A DNA stretch of 64,000 nucleotides from Limonium bicolor (lineage: Eukaryota > Streptophyta > Magnoliopsida > Caryophyllales > Plumbaginaceae). Positions 24,213 to 35,080 of this stretch are shown piece after piece (position 1 is the stretch's first letter; every line of letters starts with the position of its first letter). The DNA is taken from positions 319,449,925 through 319,513,924 of the forward strand of contig CM041776.1 in assembly GCA_023374045.1 (NCBI GenBank), in the 5' to 3' direction. The notes beneath the pieces were generated by a model. The model made no database searches. It was given only the letters and a program-made list of their open reading frames with translations, and was not told the DNA's origin. The position numbers and the translations under genes are program-made.

Positions 24213-24983
24213 GACAGAAGTCTGCACAGAAGTAATACACTGTCGCACCAGAGATATCCAGGATCCATGAAAACCCATGCTTGACAAAACAGCTAAAACA
24301 AAGTCCCATTCAATTCGATCGAAGGCCTTTGACATGTCTATCTTGTAGGCGAAATAGCCTTTAGTCTTTGCCTTTGAGCGTCGCATGACATGTAGGATTT
24401 CATGAGAGAGTAATACTTGGTCTGAAATGAGGCGATTATGCACAAAAGCCGCTTGATTGTGGGAGATTACACTTGGGAGAACATCAGAAACACGATTCAC
24501 CAGAACCTTAGAAATGACTCGGTATATAGTATTGCATAAGGAAATAGGCCGGAATTTGTTGATTGACACAGCTCCTGGAGACTTTGGAATGAGAACAATA
24601 TGTGTTTCATTTAGTGATGGGGGCATGATGTTGTTGTTTAAAAAAGATAGGCACGTGCTCATAAAATCTTCGCTAATGGTGGTCCAATATCTGCGTAGAA
24701 AAGTCCCATTTATCCCATCTGGCCCTGGTGCCTTTCCTGGGTGCATCTGATTATATGCTTGAATTACCTCTTCACGAGAATAAGGCTCACCCATGTGTTG
24801 GTATGCAGAAGTAGAGACTCTATCAGCTACACAAGCGAGGAGATGATAATCTGGCTGAGGGTTTGAAGATGTGAATAAATCTTGGAAATAATGGCGTGCC
24901 ACCTGTTCAATACCTTCCCAGGAGAATTGCGGAGCATGGTTATCCGATGATAAAGAGTATATTGTATTCTGACGTGATCTCAT
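24213..24983 (-). pseudogene. LINE ORF2, reverse transcriptase N-terminal half
   Basis: RT fingers and palm motifs are clear: KAPGPDGINGTFLRRYW, VLIPKSPG, FRPISLCNTIYRVISKVL, NQAAFVHNRLISDQVLLSHE and the first catalytic aspartate in KIDMSKAFDRIEW. The frame stays open to the CACTA insertion point at 24209/24213. Codons continue on the other side at 19870, where removing the element and one AAG copy joins the halves in frame. Confidence 0.92.
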
Positions 24984-26070
24984 CTTGTATGTGCAAAGAA
25001 GAAAGCCGAGTTATGGTCATCTGAGGCCAGCTAGTTCTATCTGGATCTTTCCTGCAATCTAATTTCTTCTTTTAACAAAAGGGAATCCAAGGAGTGGTTT
25101 AGTTCATTCCAACGTTCAAGATTACGTTGGGTAGGCGCACTATTAGTAACCAAATCAAGCTCCTGACGTGTCTTTATTAGGAGCTTTTTTTCAACCCAGA
25201 TTTGTCTCTTCCCCCAAGTTCGGAGATGCTGACCACATTCTTAACTTTCCCACAATAATCTGAAACTGTTGAATGCCAGACTGATTGCACCAAGGATTTG
25301 CATTGTGGATGAAGTGCCCAGCAATTTTCAAATCTGAATGGTTTAGGACCATGACGAGTTCGAGGGTGAAGAACCAGCTTTATTGGCTTATGATCAGAGT
25401 GACCCCAAGGCAAGTGGAAGTTTGTTGCTGCTGGAAAGTGATCAAGCCAAGAAGCATTACATAGAAACCTATCGAAACGACTGCGTGTGTTTCTGTCTTG
25501 CATGGTCTTGTTGGTAAAGGTAAATTTGGAGCCTCTGAAACCCAAATCCTGGAGTTCACAATCTAACAAACAATTTCGGAACTCAGTCATAGCCACATTC
25601 GAACAAGTGCCCCTGCCATTATGTTCATGATAATAGAGGACTTCATTGAAATCTCCCCCCAAAACCCATGGTCCAGTCCATTGCACATGAAGATACCAAA
25701 GTAAATTCTAGGTTTTCCATTTCTGTATATTATCCGACCAGCCATACAAAGTAGAAAAACGCCATTGAAACCCCCCATTAGCTCCTACCACTACATCAAC
25801 ATGATGAGTCGATAAACTAAGTACTGTTACATCCAAATTGACAGACCAAAAGAGTGCCACCCCAGCCTTCCTACCAATACTATCACCACCCACCAAGCAG
25901 TAGTGATGCAAAAACTTAGCAAAAGAACATAGTTCATAAGTAGACAACTTGGTCTCAGCCAAGAATACAAAAGAAGGTGCTTCCCGATGTATTACATCCC
26001 TCATCCAGCGAACTTTGTCAGCAGAACCAAGACCCCTGCAGTTCACCACCAGCAGTGACATTATATTCAC
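24984..26070 (-). pseudogene. LINE ORF2, endonuclease portion
   Basis: N-terminal APE-type endonuclease/exonuclease/phosphatase domain that would nick target DNA. Visible motifs are the start (MSLLVVNCRGLGSADKVRW), the catalytic glutamate in FLAETKL, GGDFNEV, and the SDHKPI motif near 25395. The frame is open from 26070 except for a TAG at 25708-25710 where LINEs usually have tryptophan (TGG to TAG), then runs to about 25220, where a one-base shift moves the continuing homology into another frame. A further stop lies near 25035, so it is non-functional. Confidence 0.88.
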
Positions 26071-26568
26071 CCAAAGCCAGTCCCCTAGAATTGAGGGAGA
26101 TACAAATCATCACAACCACCCAAACAAGAACACAAACTGAGAGACTACTCCACGATAAGCGCCTGAGAGTCTGCACACTCAGAATAGAAGGAAGTTGCAG
26201 AAGACATAGCAAGGGCTCCGTTGAGTACACAAAGTACCGCAACCACACTAATCGTCCAACCAAATCAGAAATCACCACACTTGAACCTTGACCTGGTATC
26301 AATACCCGCACCGGCTTCAAGAAAAACCCAATCTCCACACCGAATGTCCAAAGATTGGAACAGACAAACAAAAGAGAAAGCCCCGAATCAAAACCGCTGA
26401 AATCGACTCTAGGTCCAGGAGTTACTCGTGCCCGCTGCAGGCAGAGGCGTTGGAGATTTCCTTTCGATCAATTAGAAATCAAACATGAGGACTCGAAATT
26501 CCGATACACCCAAAACGGCAGCAACCCCGAAGAAGACGCCACCGGGGAGAAAAGCTCCCTACTGTCTG

Positions 26569-27138
26569 GGACACTTATTTATTTAATCAAAATAAGAGAA
26601 AACATAACAAATGATATAAAATGTAACATGTAAAATAGATTCAACTCGCTACTGTAATGCTTAATATCGTACCACGTGTTTGTGGGGCCCACTTTAAACA
26701 AGGAATACGGACAGCGAAAAAAAAAGAATAAAGGAATATTTTTAATATCTTAATTAAGATCCTCTAGTAGCCGCGCCCTGCAGAATGAAACTCGTAATAT
26801 ACTCTCATATGCTACAGAGAAGTTTCTTTTTCTTTTTTGTTTTTGAAGAAAAGAACCTATAGCAAAAGATATTCGCTTACTCAGTTTGGAATATTCTGTT
26901 CTGTTTTAACCACTAACGCTCATCTCCACTACCAGCCCCCAGCATTTTGCCATTTTGCATGTGGAATTTTGCTTCCCTTCCTCAATCCTCCCGCACCGCA
27001 CTCCTTTTCTCGACCGGGAATTCGTGTTTCTTCCTTCAAAATTAAAGCCCTCCGAAGTATTCAGTAAAGGAGCGTCAACTGATCATCTGATTTACCAAGA
27101 AATAAATAAGAATCTCACAAATACATAGACAAACATCG
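26569..27138 (+). promoter_or_regulatory. promoter and 5' leader of SPX gene
   Basis: Region between the LINE 5' end and the SPX start codon. It contains the P1BS at 26889-26896, a GTGGGGCCCAC palindrome near 26681-26691, and a pyrimidine-rich stretch ahead of the start. The transcription start cannot be placed from sequence alone. Confidence 0.5.
26889..26896. promoter_or_regulatory. P1BS (PHR1-binding) site
   Basis: GAATATTC matches GNATATNC, the palindromic site bound by PHR1-type MYB-CC factors. It lies about 245 bp upstream of the SPX ATG. SPX genes are known targets of PHR1 under phosphate starvation, so family and motif agree. Confidence 0.6.
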
Positions 27139-30057
27139 ATGAAGTTCGGGAAGAGGCTCAGTAACCAGATTGAAGAGACTCTGCCTGAATGGAGGGACAA
27201 ATTCCTCTCCTACAAGGACCTCAAGAAGCGCCTCAAGCTTATTGAGCCGGCGTACGCCGGAGACCGGGCCCCCGCTGCTAAGCGGCAGAGGATCTTCGAC
27301 ACCAATGGTGATGAACCTAGGTCTACAGCGGTGGCGGTTCCGGAGGAGGATGGGATGACGAAGGAAGAGGCCGATTTCATCAAGCTACTGGAGGGAGAGC
27401 TCGAGAAATTCAACACCTTCTTCATCGAGAAAGAGGAGGAGTACATCATCCGATTAAAGGTATATCATACGAAAGATGTTTCAAATTCGTCTATTGAATA
27501 ACGGATATCGCAGCGGCGTTTCGAGAATGAAGAACTTTTTCTTTTGTTTCTCAAAGATCTGGGGGTTCTGCTCCAATTGCTTACTCTTATTACTATATTC
27601 ATGAGGATTTTTTTTTGATCTGGGGTCTGCTCAATTGCTTACTCTTAACTATATTCATGAGGATTTTTTTGGGTGTGGTCAAAACACATCGTGTGTTTAA
27701 ACTAACGCTTCGATTGTGTGTGGGGGGGGGGGGAGGATCTTTTCTGAGAAAATGTCATTTTTCTGGTGGTTCCCGACTCGGCTCTGGTTATCCGAAGTCC
27801 TATATTTATTACCGTCACTCGTTTTCTTTGAGGGGAAATGTGACGGGATCTTACTGACTCTGGTCTGGCACTTCATAATTGAATGCTATAATAAGGTGCG
27901 CCCATGGTCAGTGGTAGCTCCCGATCGTCGCACTGCACCGACTCAATTTTCTCATCCTTGACTATTGATCTCCTGCCCTTGTGAATGTTGCCTTATTGTC
28001 AGAAGTTGATGACCTATTGTTTTTTAGGATATATCAAAACTTCGTGTTTTCATAGGAGCCTAGCAGTCACGTTTTTTCAGTTTTATACTTATGTGTTCAG
28101 TAAGGGTGGTTTGCAAACTGTCTTTTTTTGTTTTCCCTCTTTTTATCTCTGCTAATTTTTCAAGCAACCCTAAGCATTGGTGTGATCTGAAATTTTGTAT
28201 GACATCACTAGTTCTTAATACAATCACAATGGTTGTGTTCTTGTTTATGTTGCTTTTGTTAGGTGCTTGTCAATGTGAGTGTCTTTTTATTTTTTGTGTT
28301 CCTTTTTATTCTAGAATTTTTAAGAAGAGAGAGTTGTGAAGATTATTATTTGAGATGGAAATCCACAGTTAATGCCCTAAGATTGCTGATCTGAAATTTT
28401 TGGATCATACTTACAATACAATCAATTTTTGTTCTGGAAAATAAAGTGGTTTGATATTGACTCAGTTTTTGGTTGGTCGTATGATGATGTTCCAGGAATT
28501 TCAAGATAGAATGAAGAAGGCTAAGACATCACCTGAGGACATGCTCACTGTTAGGAAGGAGATTGTTGATTTCCATGGAGAGATGGTGTTATTGGAAAAT
28601 TACAGCGCTCTCAACTATACAGGTGATTACCCTTATCCTTATGTTCCACCACCAGAGATCTTTGTCTTGAACTAGTGGTATTGGTAACTCAGGATAAATA
28701 AATTGTATAATTCGTATGGTGGGTCCTTGACAATAATGTTAAATGCGGCGAAATTGTTTGTTACGAGTAGCTTTTGACCCCCACTTGATTATGGCAAATA
28801 ACATGCTGTGGAATATTTTTTGGAATATTCTGAGGTTATTCTGAATCGTGGAGGAATATTCCTCTCTAGTGTTGACAGTTTGATAGGTATAATGGTGATG
28901 TTACTATTGCTTGTTATAAGTTAAAAATAATTAAAGAAAATCATGTTTGTCTTTGTCTGAATAGGTCACAATAGATAGTAGCCATTCTGTATGACTCTTC
29001 TGGGGTTCAGTTATATGAATAATAATAGAAAAGTGACTAGGAAATGTTCAGGATATAAACCTGATTGTGTATTCTTAATGGTACGCATCTCTATTTAGAT
29101 GTAATATTTGATATTCTTGAAGCCATGTACTTTTAGTTTTCGTTAATATATTTTTCAGCTCATTATGGTCTTAGGAAGTTGGGCATATATAGGTGAAGTT
29201 CGATTTGCTTGTCATACTTCCAGACTTCTGTATGTATGTTTAGTATCTGTAGTTTTATGCTTTAGATATCATTGATGATTTAGATAGTGTACTGTCCGAA
29301 CCTAGATATATTTGGATATGTGATGCATTCTTGTTCAGAATTCAACAATTTGCATCTTAGAATCAGTGAATAACAGATGATCTCCTCCATTGTTAATGTC
29401 TGATTCGATAATGCATATGTAGAGCAAGAATGGGTTCTTCAGTTTGTTTTCGTATGCAATATGCAATTTAGAATTCATAGTTGTCAAGGGAATTCCTTGG
29501 TCTGAAACATTGGCTAGCCTCTCACAGCAAGTCTTGGAAATTTTATAATGACTAACTCACGATTCTCACTCTTGCCCTGCTTTAATTGTGCAGGTTTGGT
29601 GAAAATCCTGAAGAAGTACGATAAGAGAACTGGTGCCTTAATTCGGCTCCCTTCATTCAAAAGGTTCTCCAACAACCCTTCTTCACCACCGATCTCATAT
29701 TCAAGCTTGTAAAACAGTGTGAAAGAATGCTTGACGTTCTCTTCTGCACAATTGTGCCATCTGTCGGTGCCACAGTTGATGCAGAGGATCCAATTCAGTT
29801 TACCACCACCAGTGGATCCACGACCATAACAACCGGTGATACCACCGACCGCCTTCTAAAGGGCCCAAAGGAGCTTGCAGAGATAGAGTACATGGAGAGC
29901 CTTTACATGAAGAGCACAGTGTCTGCTCTTAGGTCTTTAAAGGAAATAAGGAGTCATAGTTCCACAGTCAGTGAGTTCTCCCTTCCTCCCCTTCAACTCA
30001 ATGGCATCGAGGAAGACGTGGAAGAAGAGACCTATACTCGAACAAGTTGCAAAGTAG
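27139..30057 (+). CDS. SPX1/2-like: SPX domain-containing protein, SPX1/2 type (three exons; two single-base indels in exon 3)
   Basis: Stand-alone SPX proteins bind inositol pyrophosphates and sequester PHR transcription factors in phosphate-replete cells, usually in the nucleus. Exons: 27139-27459 (107 codons), 28496-28622 and 29594-30057, all with GT/AG borders and matching phases. Exon 1 gives the MKFGKRLSNQIEETLPEW start and helices with K/R-rich KDLKKRLK. Exon 2 gives RKEIVDFHGEMVLLENYSAL. Exon 3 gives VKILKKYDKRTG, the lysine cluster that binds the ligand. In exon 3 one C is missing near 29648-29652 relative to the upstream copy, which would stop translation at 29710-29712. An extra G near 30011-30015 brings the original frame back to the conserved C-terminus (EQVAK, TAG at 30055-30057). 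Without these two changes the protein would be about 303 aa, normal for the family. The gene may be a young pseudogene or intact with consensus errors. Confidence 0.88.
28823..28861. promoter_or_regulatory. two intronic P1BS motifs
   Basis: GAATATTC at 28823-28830 and again at 28854-28861, in intron 2 of the SPX gene. They match GNATATNC. Whether they act as enhancer sites is inference; two within 40 bases is more than expected in ordinary sequence. Confidence 0.4.
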
Positions 30058-30110
30058 TAACTCAAGTCTACCTCAGGATTGAGTTTCCATCACCTCCCCA
30101 TTTTCTTTAA

Positions 30111-31656
30111 TTAGAATCGGTTCATGTACTTGCCCTGGCATGTATTATACGTGTTAAGTTTAACTGAGATAGGATGAAAATTCCCTGTGAAATCATTTTG
30201 GTTTAGGTCCGAATTTGTGTGTTGTAGGCGATATGTATGTAATTTAGAAAATCCATACACGTCACGTTGTACTTTAAGGGATTTCTTTTGTCTTATCATT
30301 TAACTTTTGTTGGAGAACAAGTGTGAGTTAGTAAGTAGTTCATATAGCTTTAGCTTATTCCATCTAATATCGTGGAAAATTTGGGTTTCTGGGCATTATA
30401 AGCTATATTCCATCTAATATCATGGAAAATTATGGGTTACTGGTATTACTAGCCTATATGCGTATATCGTGGTATCCACTATCTAATGCGTTACTGTCAA
30501 TGATTTTAGGATGGAACGTCATGTTATTAAATCTTACTAACAATTCAATCTAGAAGAACAGCAGCATTGGTGTCATCCTCCGCTTCATCAGAAAGCTACC
30601 AGTTTCTGGAATCTTGCACTTCCCACGCCTTCGCCAAATTCCGGAGTTTCTCCGGCTCCATCTTCTGGCCTGCCAATTGAATATTTATAATATTGATGTC
30701 GAGGGACTTTTGCTTCAATCATCTGGGCCTCAAACCCTCCATCAGTGCTTTGCCCAAATTCTTCGTCTTCAAACCGGGATTAATGGCATCTGTTGGCGAA
30801 GCCAACCTGTTCATGTCGAGGTGGACAAAGAAGATCATCTAGACAAGGTAAAGCCAAACTTGGAGAAGGCAAACGGGATACATCATCCAAAGACACCATT
30901 CATTACCTAAAATTTCATAAGTCTATTACGCACCTTCCAGAAATAAGCGATGTAATCTCTAACATGCGAAGGACCATATTTTCTGACAAATGCTTTAGAC
31001 ACTCACAATCAAAGTCTAGATTTTAAAAGGGAAAACACTCACAATCACAATGTGGAGATGTTGAGAACTTGGAGTGTACCTGGGAAGAACAAATTCCCCG
31101 CAACTATATCACTATTACTATGTTGACTTGGATAATTGGCAACGATACCTTTTTTCCCAGCCCGATTGCGTCTATGCGAAACAACAACTCACCCCAAACG
31201 AATACCCAAACCAATTCACTTGAACTGAAGTCAAGTGGATTATGATTGCGACCAAACATATACATGGCAAATGAAATAATTTAGAGTCCGTTCGATTCTG
31301 GCATGAAATCGCGGCTTTTGCTGCGTTTCAATTAATGTAACTATGGTTAACGATACATGGAGTGACAGGTGTGCTTGAGTAAAAGTAATATCCAACCAGA
31401 AATCGACAAGTGTCTTATAAAAGAGATTAATCTTGAAACTGTGCCCATCGAACGCGGCCTTAATGTGTTCCTTCACCGAAAATCACCTAAACCGAAGTTA
31501 TGCAGACATTAACTGTAAAATCAAATTCACCTCATCTAAACTGAACTCAACAATCTAAATTAACTTGAACCAAACTGAACTAAGTCTTTACCAAGTGAAC
31601 CGAATTGTCAGGTCTAAGTCCAAGTTAATGAGAACATGCATAGATTGAAGACAAAC
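30111..31656. other. intergenic sequence between SPX gene and SINE
   Basis: Holds the SPX 3' flank and a two-copy tandem repeat of about 55 bases near 30355-30460 (TTCCATCTAATATCRTGG). A stretch of balanced composition at 30555-30910 has short open frames on the plus strand that may be a decayed gene fragment. I could not assign a family. The rest is AT-rich without structure. Confidence 0.45.
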
Positions 31657-31670
31657 AAAGGACTGAGAAG

Positions 31671-33266
31671 TCAAGTGATTGACATCCGAGTGGTGGAGGA
31701 CTGAAGTAGGGGACGGAAGGTCCTGAGTTCGATTCCTCTTACCACCCACTTTGGTGGACGTGTAGGACGGTCCCAAGACGAGCATGTCCGCCATATCATC
31801 AAAGATGCAAGGGAAAGGTTGTAAGAAGAGGTCAAGGAAGGTGCGTCGTGAAGGACGATGGTGGGGGAAAGGAGTTTACTCTCCGATTACCCAACTTGGA
31901 AGAGGAATGAAGTGGGTGTGTAGGACGGTCCCAAGACGAGCAGGGTGTGTAGGACGGTCCCAAGACGAGCATGTCCGCCATATCATCAAAGATGCAAGGG
32001 AAAGGTTGTAAGAAGAGGTCAAGGAAGGTGCGTCGTGAAGGACGATGGTGGGGGAAAGGAGTTTACTCTCTGATTACCCAACTTGGAAGAGGAATGAAGT
32101 GGGTGTGTAGGACGGTCCCAAGACGAGCAGGTGTGTAGGACGGTCCCAAGACGAGCATGTCCGCCATATCATCAAAGATGCAAGGGAAAGGTTGTAAGAA
32201 GAGGTCAAGGAAGGTGCGTCGTGAAGGACGATGGTGGGGAGGAGTTTACTCTCCGATTACCCAACCTGGAAGAGGAATGGAGTGGGTGTGTAGGACGGTC
32301 CCAAGACAAGCATGTCCGCCATATCATCAAAGATGCAAGGGAAAGGTTGTAAGAAGAAAAAGGAAGAGAGCAAGTGTGCGTCGTGAAGGACGATGGTAGG
32401 GAGGAGTTTACTCTCCGATTACCCAACCTGGAAGAGGAATGGAGTGGGAGTGTAGGAGTTTATTCTCTTATTACTCACATTCTGGGGGAGTGAAGGAATG
32501 GAGTTTTCTCTCCGATTACCCAACCTGGTGGAGGAATGAAGTGTCGTGAAGGACGGTGGTGGGGGAAAGGAGTTTACTCTTCGATTACCCAGCCTGGAAG
32601 AGGAATGGAGTGGGAGTGTAGGAGTTTATTCTCTTATTACTCATTCTGGGGGAGTGAAGGAATGGAGTTTTCTCTCCCGATTACCCAACCTGGTGGAGGA
32701 ATGAAGTGTCGTGAAGGACGGTGGTGGGGGAAAGGAGTTTACTCTTCGATTACCCAGCCTGGAAGAGGATTGGAGTGGCGTGTAGGACGGTACCAAGACG
32801 AGCATGTCCGCCATATCATCAAAGATGCAAGGGAAGGTTGTAAGAAGAGGTCAAGGAAGGTGCGTCGTGAAGGACGATGGTGGGGGAAAGGAGTTTACTC
32901 TCTGATTACCCAACCTGGAAGAGGAATGGAGTGGGCGTGTAGGCCGGTCCCAAGACGAGCATGTCTGCCATATCATCAAAGATGCAAGGGAAAGGTTGTA
33001 AGAAGAGGTCAAGAAAGGTGCATCGTGAAGGACGATGGTGGGGGAAAGGAGTTTACTCTCCGATTACCCAACCTGGAAGAGGAATGGAGTGGGCGTAGGA
33101 CGGTCCCAAGACAAGCATGTCCGCCATATCGTCAGAGATGCAAGGGAAAGGTTGTAAGAAGAGGTCAAGGAAGGTCCCTAGGACAAGATCTCTAGGCTTG
33201 TAAGATGTCACGTGTGTTGTTTGATTTGCCCTTGCGGCACCCTAGGCCAATTATCAAAAAAAAAAA
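31671..33266 (+). mobile_element. tRNA-derived SINE with tandemly amplified body (about 1.6 kb)
   Basis: The head at 31671-31740 has a pol III B box (AGTTCGATTCC near 31728) and an A-box-like AAGTGATTGAC. A poly(A) tail of 11 bases ends at 33266. The insertion is flanked by near-identical 13-base direct repeats, AAGGACTGAGAAG at 31658-31670 and AAGGACTAAGAAG at 33268-33280, as made by LINE-driven retroposition. Between head and tail the body has expanded into a tandem array. Confidence 0.78.
31757..33180 (+). repeat. tandem array within the SINE, unit about 155-190 bp
   Basis: Seven unit starts with TCCCAAGACGAGCATGTC or a close variant, near 31770, 31955, 32144, 32298, 32791, 32949 and 33103. 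Each runs through AAGATGCAAGGGAAAGG, GTGCGTCGTGAAGGACG and GAGTTTACTCTC. Two deviant units (about 32450-32760) carry TCTTATTACTCA and GGGGGAGTGAAGG in place of the first part. A short 28-base duplication of the unit start occurs before units 2 and 3. The apparent ORFs across the array are a by-product of repetition. Confidence 0.95.
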
Positions 33267-33280
33267 CAAGGACTAAGAAG

Positions 33281-34748
33281 GGACCGAAAATGGGTCAAGG
33301 CGTATGTTTTGTCCTTCATTTTCTTCTAAATTCTCTCTCAAAATGATTGGTTAACAATTACTTTGCTTGATGTTGTTTTGGTTTTTGATGTCAGGTTTGG
33401 AAGTCAGAGTTTAGATTAATGACCTGATATTGGAGGCTTTTACCTTATGCAGTCGGAACTTCTATGTCAAATCATGTTGGTTTGCTAGTCTTAGTAAATC
33501 GTGTTCATTCATACACAGGGCGGAGATAGTGGGAGATAATGCTAAATTACTCAAAATTGCATAGTGAAAAAAAGTAGTAAATTTTTGACAAAATACACCC
33601 TTAATTATAAAGGCTTTGATCCATGCCCCTCAATTTCAAATTCAAGCGTTGTCCCTGTCTACATGGACATTTATTCATAAGAACAACAAAGTTCTTTATG
33701 TCTTGGTGGGCTACCATGTACTTGGTTTTCAAGTTTTCATGCCAGTCGGTGACAATAAATCTATTATTTGTGGGCTAAGTTAGTGTGTTTATCAATATTT
33801 TATCATTTTTATAGACATTATGGATGTATTTATATTGTTCTTTCATGTAAAAACTCATCATTTCAACTTTCAAGAGTCATTTGGGTGTTTTCACACTTTT
33901 ACTCATTCTTGATAATTTGTCTGTTTTGTGCTATGACATGATTATTAAGTTTACGTATGTTGTGTTACTCTATTAATTCTATTTATCAAAAGAGTTATCT
34001 AAGGTATTTCAAGAAATCAAGAGTTTTTTAGGGTCGACCAAGGAGGTAAGTTTGGAGTGGTAGTGGGGTGTGCAACAAATGAAATAACACAACAATGAAG
34101 TAATATGGCAAGAGAATTTAGAATTTTAAAAACAGGCAAGTTTTGGGCTCTTGAAGGGAGTGGTTTGGACCTAGACAGAACTCAACTGCAGAAGGTCACA
34201 ATGTGACATGTGATATAATTTGGTTGTTTTATATCATACATTATTTAGCCCCCCCCCCCCCCCCTCCTCTAACCCATCAAACATAAGCTATTCTATTCAA
34301 AGAAGTGAGTGAGAGCCTTGGAAGGGTGTAAATTGAAGGATGTGGTAATCTTAACCACAAATTGAGTTCTTATTTCTTTTCTATATTTGGTAACCCTAAT
34401 CTCTCCCTAATGTATTTTTACTTTATGCTTTGCTTATTATTATACGGTGCATCTTTACTTTAGACGACGATATAAGTTAAATCGATCTTGATTCATTTTA
34501 TGTCGACATGTGCTCTTTATTTATGTAGTAGTGTTTTCTAGAGTGGTTAATACTTCAATTGTCTAACCTATTTTTGTCGTTTTATTGGGAACATAGTTAC
34601 AATTACCGACGATGGCTAAACTAGCTCCAAGAACATAAAGATATGTACCAATTTCATCTAAAAAATAGACATATTGCCTAGATTTGATAGCAACAATGAA
34701 AAAAAGCTTGATTTCAACTCATATATTAAGTTGTTCTAAAGAATGCTG
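33281..34748. other. intergenic sequence with poly(C) tract
   Basis: No gene seen. There is a run of C at about 34248-34264. Sequence at 33540-33660 resembles 7540-7690 in kind (TTTTGACRAAA, then ATCCATGCCCCT or ATCCATGTCCCC), suggesting two old copies of one short repeat family. Confidence 0.5.
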
Positions 34749-34753
34749 CACAC

Positions 34754-35025
34754 TGTAGAGTTTATATCTCTATCTGTTTTCTGTTTTCGTTATTACTGTT
34801 TTATTAAGCTAGAAGGGGAGTTATTCTTTTCCAGCTGGACATTTCTAGAACCTGTTAGATTTTTTCCCCGTCTAGCTTTCTTTCTCTTATATGTAAACAT
34901 TTCTCCCCTAATAATGAAAGCTTAAGTCCAGAGGTTCAGTTTTCACCTCTCGTGTTATCTTCTTGTTCTCTATTTCAACTCTAACTATCAATCCTGTAAA
35001 TTGATGTTCGCGAATCACATCTACA
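34754..35025 (+). repeat. 5' LTR of second copia element (272 bp)
   Basis: Starts TGTAGAGTTTATATC and ends CACATCTACA. It shares almost all its sequence with the copy at 42970. Differences include homopolymer and short-run length changes near the start. Confidence 0.95.
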
Positions 35026-35040
35026 TGGTATCAGAGCAGG
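35026..35040 (+). promoter_or_regulatory. primer binding site, initiator tRNA-Met type
   Basis: TGGTATCAGAGCAGG abuts the LTR. It is complementary to the 3' end of plant initiator tRNA-Met, the usual copia primer. Confidence 0.92.
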
Positions 35041-35080
35041 AAACTGGATTCTAATTCTTTCTCTAGTTCCACAAATCTCC

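Larger units (their letters stand above)
13323..26568 (-). mobile_element. L1-type non-LTR retrotransposon (LINE) interrupted by three later insertions
   Basis: Minus-strand LINE of about 4.6 kb once the insertions are removed. The 5' end lies near 26568 (CCCCGGTGG-type GC-rich leader). ORF2 starts at 26070 and ends with a stop at 13353-13355, followed by a short 3' tail and a poly(A) stretch (poly(T) on the plus strand near 13323-13332). The interruptions are a hAT MITE at 13426-14000, a solo LTR at 14484-18206 and a CACTA element at 19871-24209. Each is flanked by a clean target duplication, and joining the flanks re-establishes the ORF2 frame. There is no room for a normal ORF1 (gag-like, CCHC) between 26070 and the 5' end. 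Confidence 0.88.

Noticed and set aside
32536..33195. 219-residue repetitive open frame
   Set aside because: It is a by-product of the SINE tandem array. Units vary in length by non-multiples of three, so the frame is not maintained between copies.
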